A stretch of 64,000 bases of DNA from Rhodoplanes sp963840055 (GCA_963840055.1 CAWIXM010000040.1:1-64000); one strand, 5' to 3'; positions 41,413-50,827 are shown, counted from the first letter of the stretch. A program made the numbers and translations. The notes: generated from the sequence alone by a model not told the origin.

Positions 41413-41796
41413 TCAACCCGCTGCGTGTTCGTCGCGCGCGGCGGGCGTGATCGAGACCGATTCCCCACAGCCGCATGCCGAGGTCTGGTTGGGGTTCAAG
41501 AATACGAAGCCCGATGTCAGCTTGTCGGCGCGAAAGTCCATCTCGGTTCCGAGCAGGAACAGGACCGCCTTCTGGTCGATCAGCAACCGAACGCCCTTGT
41601 CTTCCACCACCTCGTCGTGCGGCTCCACGGCGTCGGCATACTCCATCGTATAGGACATGCCGGCACAGCCGCCGTTCTTCACGCCGATGCGCACCCCCGC
41701 GATCGGCCGATCGCTCCGCGCCAGGATGTCCCTGATCCGGCTAGCCGCCGTGTCGGTCAACTGCATGACCTGGGGCTTCGGTCGCGGATTGGCCAT
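41413..41796 (-). CDS. sufA: A-type Fe-S carrier, SufA/ErpA-like
   Basis: 127-aa A-type carrier that holds and transfers Fe-S clusters. The three conserved cysteines are present: one in VKNGGCAGMSY and two in the C-terminal ACGCGES. The ATG at 41796 is favoured (MANPRPKPQVMQLTDTAA). It is the last gene of the SUF operon, 87 bases after sufT. Confidence 0.92.
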   Translation of the reverse strand: MANPRPKPQVMQLTDTAASRIRDILARSDRPIAGVRIGVKNGGCAGMSYTMEYADAVEPHDEVVEDKGVRLLIDQKAVLFLLGTEMDFRADKLTSGFVFLNPNQTSACGCGESVSITPAARDEHAAG

Positions 41797-41883
41797 CTCG
41801 TTCCTCCACTCGTCCGGCCGACGCCGTTCATCGAAACTCACGTGGGCTCTATGTAATAGTCGCGTGCGCGCGACCAAGGTCCG

Positions 41884-42309
41884 TTACCACATGTTGAGGA
41901 CGACTCGCGCTTCGTCCGACATCCGGCTCGGGTCCCACGGCGGGTCCCAGACCACTTGCACATGAACGGGGCCGACGCCCGCGACGCCCGACACCGCGTT
42001 TTCCACCATGAGCGGCAGATCTTGCGCCGAGGGGCAGTTCGGCGTCGTCAATGTCATGTCGATGTCGATCTTGCGGTCATCGCCGATCTCGATCCGGTAA
42101 ATCAGACCAAGTTCGTAGATGTCCGCGGGGATCTCGGGGTCGTAAACCGTCTTGATCGCACTGACGATGTCGTCGGTCAGCCGCGCGACCTCATCGGCGG
42201 TCAGCGCAGAGCTATCGCTCCGAATGGATGGGGCGGCGGTGCCGCTAACGGTATCGACCTCGGCGGCCGGCCCGGCGTCGCTCAGCGGCTCGTAAGCGTT
42301 CTCGTTCAT
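41884..42309 (-). CDS. sufT: SufT, MIP18/DUF59-family Fe-S assembly factor
   Basis: 141 aa. The C-terminal part is a DUF59 domain: VYDPEIPADIYELGLIYRIEIG, then LTTPNCPSAQDLP with the conserved cysteine, and HVQVVWDPPWDPSRMS. Such proteins help mature Fe-S proteins. The N-terminal 45 residues are a variable serine/alanine-rich extension. The start overlaps the sufS stop by 4 bases. Confidence 0.92.
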   Translation of the reverse strand: MNENAYEPLSDAGPAAEVDTVSGTAAPSIRSDSSALTADEVARLTDDIVSAIKTVYDPEIPADIYELGLIYRIEIGDDRKIDIDMTLTTPNCPSAQDLPLMVENAVSGVAGVGPVHVQVVWDPPWDPSRMSDEARVVLNMW

Positions 42310-43547
42310 GCAAAGAACTCCTGGGCCTTGATCAGCGCTTCGGCCAGGCTGTCCACCTCTTCGTGGGTGTTGTAAAGGCCGAACGAAGCCCTGCACGTGG
42401 CGGTGACGCCCAGCCGCGCGAGCAAGGGCATCACGCAATGGGTGCCGGCGCGAATGGCGACCCCGGATCGATCGATGATCGTCGAGACATCGTGGGGATG
42501 CGCGCCTTTCATCTCGAAGGAAATGATCGAGCCCTTCTCGCGCGCCATGCCGAAAATGCGGAGCGAGTTGATTTCCCGCAGCCGCTGATGCGCATAGGAT
42601 AGGATCGCGGTCTCGTGGGCGCGGATGCGCGCCTTGCCGATCGAATTGATGTACTCGAGCGCCGCGCCGAGCCCCACCGCCTGCACGATCGCCGGCGTGC
42701 CCGCCTCGAAGCGGTACGGCGGATCGCCATACGTCACCTGGTCCTCGAACACATCGCGGATCATCTCGCCGCCGCCGTTAAAAGGCGGCATCGCGGCAAG
42801 ATGCTCGTACTTGCCGTAGAGGGCGCCGATGCCGGTCGGACCGTAGAGCTTGTGGCCGGTTAGAACATAGAAGTCGCAGTCGATGTCCTGCACGTCGACG
42901 TCGAGATGCACCGCGCCCTGCGCCCCGTCGACCAACACCGGAATGCCGCGCGCATGGGCGATTCGCACCACCTCCTTGACCGGAACGATGGTGCCCAGCC
43001 CGTTCGACATCTGGGTGATCGCCACCATCCGGGTCCGCTCGGTCAGAAGTTTTTCGAACTCCTCCAGGAGGAAATTGCCCTCATCGTCGATCGGCGCCCA
43101 TTTGATCACCGCGCCCTGGCGCTCGCGCAGGAAATGCCATGGCACGATATTGGAGTGGTGCTCCATGATCGAAAGCACGATCTCGTCGCCGGCCTTGATC
43201 CGCTCGCGCCCGAACGTATAGGCGACGAGATTGATCGCCTCGGTCGCGTTGCGCGTGAAGATGATCTCCTCGGTGCGCGCGGCGTTGATGAACGCCCGCA
43301 CGGTTTCGCGCGCGCCCTCATAGGCCTCGGTCGCCGCATTGGCGAGATAGTGCAGGCCGCGATGGACGTTGGCATATTCCTGGGTGTAGGCGCTTTCGAT
43401 CCGGTCGAGCACGGCGTGCGGCTTCTGCGCCGAGGCGGCGTTGTCGAGATAGACGAGCGGCTTGCCGTACACGCGCAACGACAGGGCGGGAAAATCCTCG
43501 CGAATGCGCGCTACGTCATAAGCCCCGTTCGTCACTGCCGGGTGCAT
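42306..43547 (-). CDS. sufS: Cysteine desulfurase SufS
   Basis: 413-aa PLP enzyme of the group II (SufS/CsdA) type. It removes sulfur from cysteine for Fe-S assembly. Group II marks: the Schiff-base Lys in VLTGHKLYGPTGIG, the persulfide Cys in TATCRASFGLYNT, and SIMEHHSNIVPW. It overlaps the end of sufD by 16 bases and the start of sufT by 4 bases, so it is tightly coupled in the operon. Confidence 0.95.
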   Translation of the reverse strand: MHPAVTNGAYDVARIREDFPALSLRVYGKPLVYLDNAASAQKPHAVLDRIESAYTQEYANVHRGLHYLANAATEAYEGARETVRAFINAARTEEIIFTRNATEAINLVAYTFGRERIKAGDEIVLSIMEHHSNIVPWHFLRERQGAVIKWAPIDDEGNFLLEEFEKLLTERTRMVAITQMSNGLGTIVPVKEVVRIAHARGIPVLVDGAQGAVHLDVDVQDIDCDFYVLTGHKLYGPTGIGALYGKYEHLAAMPPFNGGGEMIRDVFEDQVTYGDPPYRFEAGTPAIVQAVGLGAALEYINSIGKARIRAHETAILSYAHQRLREINSLRIFGMAREKGSIISFEMKGAHPHDVSTIIDRSGVAIRAGTHCVMPLLARLGVTATCRASFGLYNTHEEVDSLAEALIKAQEFFA

Positions 43548-44876
43548 GGTTCGCTTGCCTCATCTCTTGCCTGCAGCCAGCGCCGCACCGCGCCGGTTAG
43601 CGCCTCACGGACGCCCTCATGCGTCACCGTATCGATCGCTTCGCCGACAAACGACTGAATGAGCAGGGCCTCCGCCTGCGCCGCGGGAATGCCGCGCGCC
43701 ATCAGATAGAACTTCAGGTTCTCGTCGATCGAACCTGCCGTGGCGCCGTGCCCGCATTGCACGTCGTCGGCAAAAATCTCGAGTTCCGGCTTGTTATCGG
43801 CCTCGACGTCTGCCGACAGCATCAGCGCATTGGAGAGCATGCGCGCGTCAGTCTTCTGCGCATCGGGGCGCACGATGATCTTGCCCTGGAACACGTTGCG
43901 GCTCTGGCCGTCGAGCACCGACTTGATGACTTCCCGGCTGCGGCAGCCGCCGACCGCATGATCGACCACCATGGTCGTGTCCACGTGCTGCCGCGCGGTC
44001 AACATGCTCGCCCCGGACAAGTCGAGCGTGCGTGTCCGCACCGTCGCAGCGCACGAAAAGCTGGTTGCGCACCACTGCACCGCCCGTGGTGAAGGCGGAG
44101 TCGCGAAACGCGACGGCGCGGCCCAGCGCCGCGGTCAGCGTCGAAACATGGAGCGCGCTGCGCCCTTGCGACCCGATCAGCACTCGTTCGACCTTCGCGG
44201 CGTCGCCGACGGCAAGGTCGAGCGCCGTATTGACCTGGTAGTCGACGCCCTCGGGACCTTCGTGGCTTTCGAGCAGCGTGAGCCTTGCCCCCTCCCCGAC
44301 CGTCACCAGCGAACGGGCGAAGACTGCAGCCGGCTCGCCTGCGAAAGCGAACACGAGATGGATCGGTCGCGCGATGGTCGCTCCGGGCGCGACCTCGATC
44401 ACCGCGCCGTCGGCCATCAAGGCGGTATTGAGCGCATAGGCAACATCGCTTTCGGCCGCGCTTGCCGCGGCGAGCCGAGCGGCTACATCCGCATCGCCGC
44501 GGGCCAGCGCGTCGGCGAGCGATGAAATCTTCAGGCCGGGCTCCGCGGCTAAGTCCGATAGTTCGGGCACAAACATGCCGTTGACGAAGAAGAGGCGTCG
44601 GGCATCGATGCCCGCCAGCAAAGAGCCGGCGCTGCGGGCGCTCTCCTTCGCGGCGTGGTCAGGCGGAGACGCGAGCGGCTTCGCCTCGCGCATGAGCGTG
44701 CGCAGATCGGTGTATTTCCACTCCTCGATCCGGCGATGCGGCAGACCGGCCGCCTCAAAGCGGCCGAACGCCGCTTCTCGCAGGCTCATCGGCCCCGGCA
44801 GGCGCGCTTTCGCGCTCGCCCATTCGGCGGCGATCCGCCGCTCCGCTTCAGTTCTCAATAAGCTGACCTGGGCCAC
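43532..44876 (-). pseudogene. sufD: SufD scaffold subunit, frameshifted
   Basis: SufD pairs with SufB and SufC to build Fe-S clusters. After correction it is 447 aa. The N-terminal part (HRRIEEWKYTDLRTLMREA) and core (QGRSALHVSTLTAALG) read in one frame; LSGASMLTARQHVDTTMVVDHA and the C-terminal region with GKIIVRPDAQKTDARMLSNALML and CGHGATAGSID are in the next. One extra base (minus-strand CTTGTCC in place of CTGTCC, at 44019-44020) explains it. A GTG at 44876, with AGGGAA upstream, is the best start. An ATG at 44897 lies inside the repeat element 44893-44993. Confidence 0.87.
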
Positions 44877-44892
44877 GCCACATTCCCTCTTC

Positions 44893-44993
44893 GTCATTCC
44901 GGGGCGCCGCGCAGCGGCGAACCCGAAATCCATACGCAAAGACCGGGGTTATGGATTCCGGACAGCCGAGCTGCGCTCGGCTTCCGGAATGAC
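44893..44993. repeat. Composite palindromic element, copy 3
   Basis: Perfect 10-bp terminal inverted repeats GTCATTCCGG and CCGGAATGAC, internal hairpins GCGCCGCGCAGCGGCG and CCGAGCTGCGCTCGG, and central pair ATCCATACG/ATGGAT. It lies between sufC and sufD and might form a structure within the SUF mRNA that could modulate downstream expression or protect RNA ends. Confidence 0.8.
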
Positions 44994-45003
44994 CGTGAAC
45001 CCC

Positions 45004-45759
45004 TTACGCCGCCTCCTCCTGATAGTCCGCGTAGCCGCGCGCCTCGAGTTCGAGCGCAAGCTCCTTGCCGCCCGTACGCACGATGCGGCCGCGCGACAGC
45101 ACATGCACAACGTCCGGCACGATGTGATTCAACAGCCGCTGATAGTGGGTGATCACGATCATCGACCGCTCCGGCGAGCGCAGCCGGTTGACGCCGTCCG
45201 CCACCACTTTGAGCGCATCGATGTCGAGGCCGGAATCGGTTTCGTCGAGCACGGCGAGCTTGGGCTCGAGCAGCGCCATCTGCAAAATCTCATTGCGCTT
45301 CTTCTCGCCTCCGGAAAATCCGACATTGACGGGACGGCGCAGCATTTCTTGATCGATCGAAAGCTTCTTCGCCACCTCGCGCACCCGCTTCATGAATTCC
45401 GGCGTCGATAATTCATCCTCGCCGCGGCTCTTGCGCTGCGCGTTCATCGCCGTGCGCAGGAAGGTCATGGTGGCAACGCCGGGAATCTCGATCGGGTATT
45501 GGAAGGCGAGGAATAGGCCCTTCGCGGCGCGCTCGTCGATTCCCATAGCCAGCAAGTCCTCGCCGTCGAGCGTGACGCTGCCGCTAGTGACCATGTAGTC
45601 GGACTTGCCGGCGAGCACATGGGCGAGCGTCGACTTGCCCGAGCCGTTCGGCCCCATGATGGCGTGCACCTCGCCTTTGTTCACGACGAGGTCGAGGCCG
45701 TTGAGGATCGGCCGGTCGCCAACCATCACGTGGAGATTTTTGATTTCGAGAAGGTGCAT
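45004..45759 (-). CDS. sufC: SUF ATPase SufC
   Basis: 251-aa ABC-type ATPase without membrane domain. Walker A IMGPNGSGKSTLAHVLAG, signature FSGGEKKRNEILQM, Walker B LAVLDETDSGLDIDAL, all intact. It works with SufB and SufD as the SufBC2D scaffold. It is preceded by the 48-codon frame at 45782-45928 and followed, after a palindromic element, by sufD. Confidence 0.96.
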   Translation of the reverse strand: MHLLEIKNLHVMVGDRPILNGLDLVVNKGEVHAIMGPNGSGKSTLAHVLAGKSDYMVTSGSVTLDGEDLLAMGIDERAAKGLFLAFQYPIEIPGVATMTFLRTAMNAQRKSRGEDELSTPEFMKRVREVAKKLSIDQEMLRRPVNVGFSGGEKKRNEILQMALLEPKLAVLDETDSGLDIDALKVVADGVNRLRSPERSMIVITHYQRLLNHIVPDVVHVLSRGRIVRTGGKELALELEARGYADYQEEAA

Positions 45760-45781
45760 ACCGACTAAATCCTGTGTCCTT

Positions 45782-45928
45782 TCAAAGCGCTTTCTCTTGG
45801 ATCCGAGCAGCTTCGGCGCCGCGCGCTGGTCGATCCTTCGTCACCCGCTGCTCCAGCATTCGAATCTCAGCTTTGCAATTATCAGACCACCGCAGGGTGC
45901 TGCTGGTCGCGAGATCGGCGACGCTCAT
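45782..45928 (-). CDS. 48-aa frame coupled to sufB, unknown
   Basis: ATG at 45928 overlaps the sufB stop as ATGA and reads 48 codons to TGA at 45782, ending 22 bases before the sufC start. Composition is charged and helical (CKAEIRMLEQRVTKDR then GAEAARIQEKAL); no family is recognised. ATGA coupling inside an essential operon argues for translation, but the frame could be a relic, since most sufB-sufC gaps are short and non-coding. Confidence 0.5.
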   Translation of the reverse strand: MSVADLATSSTLRWSDNCKAEIRMLEQRVTKDRPARGAEAARIQEKAL

Positions 45929-47406
45929 CCCACGCTGCCTTCGAGCGAGATCGAGATCAGCTTCTGTGCCTCGACCGCGAACTCCATCGGCAAATGCTGC
46001 AGCACGTCCTTGACGAAGCCGTTGACCACGAGTGCGGTCGCCTCCTCCGCCGACATGCCGCGCTGCTGGCAGTAGAACAGCATTTCCTCGGAGATTTTCG
46101 AGGTGGTCGCCTCGTGCTCGAACAACGCGGAGGCGTTCTTCGCCTCGATATAAGGAACGGTGTGCGCGCCGCATTTGTCGCCGATCAGGAGCGAATCGCA
46201 GTTGGTAAAGTTGCGTGCGCCGGTCGCTCGCCGGTGCGCCGAGACAAGCCCGCGATAGGTGTTGTTCGAGCGGCCCGCGGCGATGCCCTTGGAGATGATC
46301 CGGCTTACCGTGTTCTTGCCGAGATGGATCATCTTGGTGCCGGAATCGACCTGCTGATAGCCGTTCGAGATCGCGATCGAGTAGAACTCGCCGCGCGAAT
46401 CGTCGCCGCGCAGAATGCAGCTTGGATATTTCCAGGTGATGGCGGAGCCGGTCTCAACCTGCGTCCACGAAATCTTCGAGCGCGGACCACGGCAATCGCC
46501 GCGCTTGGTGACGAAGTTGAAGATTCCGCCGCGCCCTTCCGCGTCGCCCGGATACCAGTTCTGCACGGTCGAGTACTTGATCTCGGCGTCGTCGAGCGCG
46601 ATCAGCTCGACCACCGCGGCGTGCAGCTGGTTCTCGTCCCGGCGAGGCGCGGTGCAGCCTTCGAGATAGCTCACATAGGCGCCCTTGTCGGCGATGATCA
46701 GCGTGCGCTCGAACTGGCCGGTGTTGCGCTCATTGATGCGGAAGTAGGTCGACAGCTCCATCGGACAGCGTACGCCCGCCGGCACATAGACGAACGAGCC
46801 GTCGGAGAACACCGCCGAATTGAGCGTGGCGAAGAAGTTGTCCGAGACCGGCACGACCGAGCCGAGATATTGCCGCACGAGGTCCGGATGCTCGCGCAGG
46901 GCCTCCGAGATCGGCATGAAGATCACGCCAGCTTTCTTCAGCTCTTCCTTGAACGTGGTCGCCACGGAGACAGAGTCGAACACCGCATCGACCGCGACCT
47001 GTCCGCCGCCGTCCGGCCGCTGCACGCCGGCGAGGATTTCGCGCTCGCGCAGGGGAATGCCGAGCTTCTCATAGGTGCGGAGAATTTCGGGATCAACTTC
47101 ATCGAGCGATTTCGGCGCGACGAACGCCTTCGGCGCCGAGTAGTAATAGATGTCCTGATAATCGATCCGCGGATAATCCACCTTCGCCCAGGTGGGCTCG
47201 TCCATGGTGAGCCAGCGCCGATAGGCCTCGAGCCGCCATTCCAGCATCCACTGGGGCTCGTCCTTCTTCTCCGATATGAAGCGGACAGTATCCTCGGATA
47301 GGCCTTTCGGCGCTTTTTCGGATTCGATGTCTGTTTCGAAGCCGTACTTGTACTGGTCGACGTCGATGCTGCGGACCTGCTCGACGGTCTCGTCTACGGC
47401 CGGCAT
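45925..47406 (-). CDS. sufB: Fe-S scaffold protein SufB
   Basis: 493-aa SUF scaffold, family length. Motifs include PEWMLEWRL-like segment (QWMLEWRLEAYRRWL), FVYVPAGVRCPMELSTYFRIN, VSYLEGCTAPRR (conserved cysteine), KRGDCRGPRSKISWTQVETGSAITWKY, and HTVPYIEAKNASALFEHEATTSKI. Heads the minus-strand SUF operon sufB-(48-aa frame)-sufC-sufD-sufS-sufT-sufA. An IscR-type regulator is not adjacent. Confidence 0.96.
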   Translation of the reverse strand: MPAVDETVEQVRSIDVDQYKYGFETDIESEKAPKGLSEDTVRFISEKKDEPQWMLEWRLEAYRRWLTMDEPTWAKVDYPRIDYQDIYYYSAPKAFVAPKSLDEVDPEILRTYEKLGIPLREREILAGVQRPDGGGQVAVDAVFDSVSVATTFKEELKKAGVIFMPISEALREHPDLVRQYLGSVVPVSDNFFATLNSAVFSDGSFVYVPAGVRCPMELSTYFRINERNTGQFERTLIIADKGAYVSYLEGCTAPRRDENQLHAAVVELIALDDAEIKYSTVQNWYPGDAEGRGGIFNFVTKRGDCRGPRSKISWTQVETGSAITWKYPSCILRGDDSRGEFYSIAISNGYQQVDSGTKMIHLGKNTVSRIISKGIAAGRSNNTYRGLVSAHRRATGARNFTNCDSLLIGDKCGAHTVPYIEAKNASALFEHEATTSKISEEMLFYCQQRGMSAEEATALVVNGFVKDVLQHLPMEFAVEAQKLISISLEGSVG

Positions 47407-47521
47407 GTCATTCCCTCCACTGCGGTTTCAAGGACCGCGGGTTGGATGTTGGCCTATGGCGTATGTCCCGATCCGGCTGATCACCTTTGGGTTGCAGACG
47501 CAAGGAAACGGTTGCGGATCG

Positions 47522-48706
47522 TCACGCTGCGACTTCCCGCCTTCCTTTAGATAGTCCAGCCACGAGGTTCCTCCAAGCATTTATAAAAATATCGATATCG
47601 CGGTCGACGGTCGCGGACCCGAGGCTCACCCGCACGGCCCCGACCGCGAGCGCGGCCGCCACATTCATCGCGGCAAGCACGGGCGAGCCCGCGACTTTGC
47701 CCGAGGAGCAAGCGGACCCCGAGGACACGGCGACGCCTGCAAGGTCGAGCGCAATCAGCGCGGTTTCCGCCTTGATCCCGGGGACGGCGAACATCGTGGT
47801 GTTGGGCAGGCGCTCGAGGTCGGCGCCGAATATCACGGCGTCGGGAGACACGGCTTTCAGCATGGTTTCGAGCCGGTCGCGCAGTTCGGCCATGCGGCGC
47901 GCGCTGGGCGCGAGCGCCTTCGCCGCAGCCTCCGCAGCCGCGCCAAATCCGGCAATGCCGATCACGTTCTCGGTGCCCCCGCGGCTGCCGCGCTCCTGGC
48001 CGCCGCCTTTGAACATGGGATCGTCGATATGGAGCGCCCCGCTCCGCTTCACCAGCGCGCCGACCCCTTTGGGCCCGCCCAGCTTGTGGGCGGAAACCGC
48101 CAAAGTGTCGGCCCCGAGCCGCCCGATATCGCAGGCGATTTTCCCGGCGCTCTGAACCGCATCGACGTGCAGGAGCCCGCCCGCCGCGTGGACCATCTCG
48201 GCTGCGTCCGCGACCGCCTGCACCACGCCCGTCTCGTTGTTGGCGTGCATCAGCGCGACGAGAGGCCGCACGCCCTTCTCCGTTGCGCGCAAGGCGTCGA
48301 GACGCTTCTGCAGCGCGGCCAAATCAACGATGCCGGAGCTCGATACCGGCACGTCCTCAATGCTCTCGCTCGGGAACCGGCCGCCCGCGCGTACCGAAGG
48401 ATGCTCGATGGCCGAGATCAGCAGACGATCCCTCGGAGCCTTGTCGGTGCCGAGACTGAGCCGCGGCGAGAGCGCCAGCACGTTTGCTTCGGTTCCGCCC
48501 GAGGTGAAGATGAGGTTGCGCGGCTCGGCCCCGAGCAGGTTAGCCACCTGTTCGCGCGCCTGCTCGACGAGATACCGGGCCGCACGCCCCTCCGCATGCA
48601 CCGAGGAGGGGTTTCCGACGCAGTCGAAGGTAGCCTCCATCGCCGCCCGCGCCTCCGGCCGCAGCGGCGTCGTCGCGTTCCAGTCGAGATAAACCCGTTC
48701 GCTCAT
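47522..48706 (-). CDS. Cysteine desulfurase, IscS/NifS type
   Basis: 394-aa group I desulfurase. The PLP Lys is in LAVSAHKLGGPKGVGALV, the flexible-loop catalytic Cys in VSSGSACSSGKVAGSP, and the N-terminus reads VYLDWNATTPLRPEARAAM. It is separate from sufS (group II) and lies just upstream of sufB on the same strand (115-base gap), so it may be co-transcribed with the SUF operon. A role in tRNA thiolation or general sulfur supply is possible. ATG at 48706 fits the conserved N-terminus better than an upstream start at 48742. Confidence 0.92.
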   Translation of the reverse strand: MSERVYLDWNATTPLRPEARAAMEATFDCVGNPSSVHAEGRAARYLVEQAREQVANLLGAEPRNLIFTSGGTEANVLALSPRLSLGTDKAPRDRLLISAIEHPSVRAGGRFPSESIEDVPVSSSGIVDLAALQKRLDALRATEKGVRPLVALMHANNETGVVQAVADAAEMVHAAGGLLHVDAVQSAGKIACDIGRLGADTLAVSAHKLGGPKGVGALVKRSGALHIDDPMFKGGGQERGSRGGTENVIGIAGFGAAAEAAAKALAPSARRMAELRDRLETMLKAVSPDAVIFGADLERLPNTTMFAVPGIKAETALIALDLAGVAVSSGSACSSGKVAGSPVLAAMNVAAALAVGAVRVSLGSATVDRDIDIFINAWRNLVAGLSKGRREVAA

Positions 48707-49027
48707 CGTGCTCGACCTCGCGCATGGCGTGGAATTCGACAATCGGGGGCAAACCTTCGCTCATTAAGGGCGTTTTCTCAAGGTCATGGCGGCCCCCGTG
48801 TCCGAAAGCGCCGAGGCCTTCACGAAAACCTTGCTTTTCGCCCTGGGGATCATGGTAGACACATCAGCCGCTCAGCCGCGCCGACAGCAGCCCATGCGCA
48901 GCCTTGTTTGCCAGGATCATTCTGGAAATCGCAGGCTTTAACGGTCCATAGGCGCACGCTGCCGGCCCCGCCAAGGGCGACGATCACAACGCCGCAGCGC
49001 TGCTGCCATCGATGAGGTCATGAGGCC
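48707..49027. other. Intergenic region between divergent desulfurase and hydrolase
   Basis: 321 bases. I see no convincing coding sequence, RNA or strong repeat. It presumably carries the promoters of the two divergent transcription units. Confidence 0.5.
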
Positions 49028-49708
49028 ATGCCCGAGGTCATTTTCAATGGTTCTGCAGGCCGGATCGAGGGGCGTTATCATCCCGCGCGCGTGAAAAACG
49101 CGCCGATCGCCATCGTGCTGCACCCGCACCCGCAGTTCGGCGGCACGATGAACCATCAGATCGTCTACCAGATCTACTACGCCTTCGCCCATCGCAACTT
49201 CGCAGTGCTGCGCTTCAATTTCCGCGGGGTCGGACGCAGCCAGGGCTCGTTCGATCACGGCCAGGGCGAATTGTCCGACGCCGCGTCCGCGCTCGATTGG
49301 GCGCAATCGATCAACCCGGAGGCGCGCAGCTGCTGGATCGCCGGTTTCTCGTTTGGTGCGTGGATCGGCATGCAGCTCTTGATGCGCCGGCCGGAGATCG
49401 AAGGCTTCATCTCGATCGCGCCGCCGGCCAATCTCTACGATTTCTCTTTCCTTGCTCCCTGCCCGTCCTCCGGATTGATCGTGCACGGCGAGAAGGACGC
49501 GGTCGTTCCCTACAAGGATGTCGCGAGCCTGGTCGAAAAGCTGAAGACGCAGAAGGGTATCGTCATCGAGCAGAAGGTGATTCCGGGAGCCAACCACTTC
49601 TTTGATTCACGAATCGAACCGCTGATGGCGGCGATCAGCTCCTATCTCGACCGCCGCCTCGCCTCCGCCGCGACGCGCCCCGAGCCGCGCGGCCGGCGGA
49701 CGGGCTAG
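49028..49708 (+). CDS. Alpha/beta hydrolase (dienelactone-like)
   Basis: 226 aa. Alpha/beta fold with nucleophile elbow WIAGFSFGAWIGM (GxSxG), the HPHPQFGGTMNH oxyanion region, acidic residue near LIVHGEKDAVVPY and His in GANHFFDS. It belongs to a widespread group of uncharacterised bacterial hydrolases. The 3' end overlaps the end of anmK by 102 bases on the opposite strand. Confidence 0.88.
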   Translation: MPEVIFNGSAGRIEGRYHPARVKNAPIAIVLHPHPQFGGTMNHQIVYQIYYAFAHRNFAVLRFNFRGVGRSQGSFDHGQGELSDAASALDWAQSINPEARSCWIAGFSFGAWIGMQLLMRRPEIEGFISIAPPANLYDFSFLAPCPSSGLIVHGEKDAVVPYKDVASLVEKLKTQKGIVIEQKVIPGANHFFDSRIEPLMAAISSYLDRRLASAATRPEPRGRRTG

Positions 49709-50827
49709 TGCGGTCACGGGGTCGACGACAATCCCGCCCGTCATCGGCCGCGCTACCCCGGTCGTGGTGGGAAACGTGATCGGCATTCCCTTGAGCGTGC
49801 GCACGGCGAGATAGGCGAAGGCCTGCGCTTCCAGCGCGTCCGCCGACCAGCCGAGCGCGTCTGCGGTCTCGACCCGCGCGGGCGCAACCGCTTCGGCCAG
49901 CATGCGGAGGATGGCGCGATTACGCGCCCCGCCGCCGGCGATGATCCAGCATGCGGGCGTTTGCGGCAGATGCGGGACGATCGCCGCAATCGCGCGCGCG
50001 GTGAGCGCTGCGAGCGTTGCTGCGCCGTCTTCGACAGACAGCTCCGGCAGGGCGATCGAAGCGAGCGCGAAATCGTTGCGGTCGAGCGACTTCGGCGGGC
50101 GCGCCGCAAAGAATGGATACGCGAGAATGCGCCGGACGAACGCCTCGTCCACCTGTCCCCGCGCTGCAATCATGCCGCCTTCATCGAAAGACGGCCCGCC
50201 ATGCGCATGCAGGAAATCGTCGATCAGCGCGTTGCCGGGACCGGTGTCGCAGGCAAGCGGAGCTTCGCTGTCGGCGAGATAGGTAACATTGGCGATGCCG
50301 CCGATGTTGACGATGACGAGCGGCCGCGGCCGGTCGATCGTCGTGGCGAGCGCTTGATGGTAGATCGCAACAAGGGGCGCGCCCTCCCCGCCTGCGGCGA
50401 CGTCCGCCGCGCGGAAGTCGAACGCGACCGGAATTGCGAGACGGGCGGCAAGTGCGTGGCCGTCCCCGATCTGCACCGTCAGTTTCTGTGCGGGTCGATG
50501 CAGCACGGTTTGGCCATGAAATCCGACGATGTCGATGTCTCCCGCCGCAAGTCCATGGTCGGAGAGAAACGCCGCAACCATTTCGGCATGCGTATTCGTC
50601 ACAAGCCGCTCGGCGTCGGCGAGAACGCCAGGACGCGCATTGCGGTCGGACAGCGTTGCCGCCGCCGCCAGCGCTTCGCGCAACAGGGCGCGCTCCGCTT
50701 GTGTATAAGGCCGGTAGCCGGTTGGGCCCAGACCGTGGAGCCGCTCGCCGTCGGTGTCGACGAGCGCGATGTCGATGCCGTCAAGCGAAGTGCCGCTCAT
50801 CAGCCCGATGGCGCGACAGATCGACAC
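49607..50827 (-). CDS. anmK: Anhydro-N-acetylmuramic acid kinase AnmK
   Basis: About 406 aa. Phosphorylates and opens 1,6-anhydroMurNAc from recycled peptidoglycan. ATP/sugar motifs: GLMSGTSLDGIDIALVD at the N-terminus, VGFHGQTVLHRP, VNIGGIANVTYL, CDTGPGNALIDDF and IIAGGGARNRAILRML. The GTG at 50827 has GGAGG 6 bases upstream and is the best start; the frame stays open to 51040 but without support. The last 35-40 residues (RPPAARLGARRGG onward) extend past the usual end and overlap the hydrolase gene. Confidence 0.93.
   Translation of the reverse strand: MSICRAIGLMSGTSLDGIDIALVDTDGERLHGLGPTGYRPYTQAERALLREALAAAATLSDRNARPGVLADAERLVTNTHAEMVAAFLSDHGLAAGDIDIVGFHGQTVLHRPAQKLTVQIGDGHALAARLAIPVAFDFRAADVAAGGEGAPLVAIYHQALATTIDRPRPLVIVNIGGIANVTYLADSEAPLACDTGPGNALIDDFLHAHGGPSFDEGGMIAARGQVDEAFVRRILAYPFFAARPPKSLDRNDFALASIALPELSVEDGAATLAALTARAIAAIVPHLPQTPACWIIAGGGARNRAILRMLAEAVAPARVETADALGWSADALEAQAFAYLAVRTLKGMPITFPTTTGVARPMTGGIVVDPVTALARPPAARLGARRGGGEAAVEIGADRRHQRFDS

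Noticed and set aside
45994..47301. 435-codon plus-strand frame over sufB
   Set aside because: Antisense to sufB; composition is that of a shadow frame.
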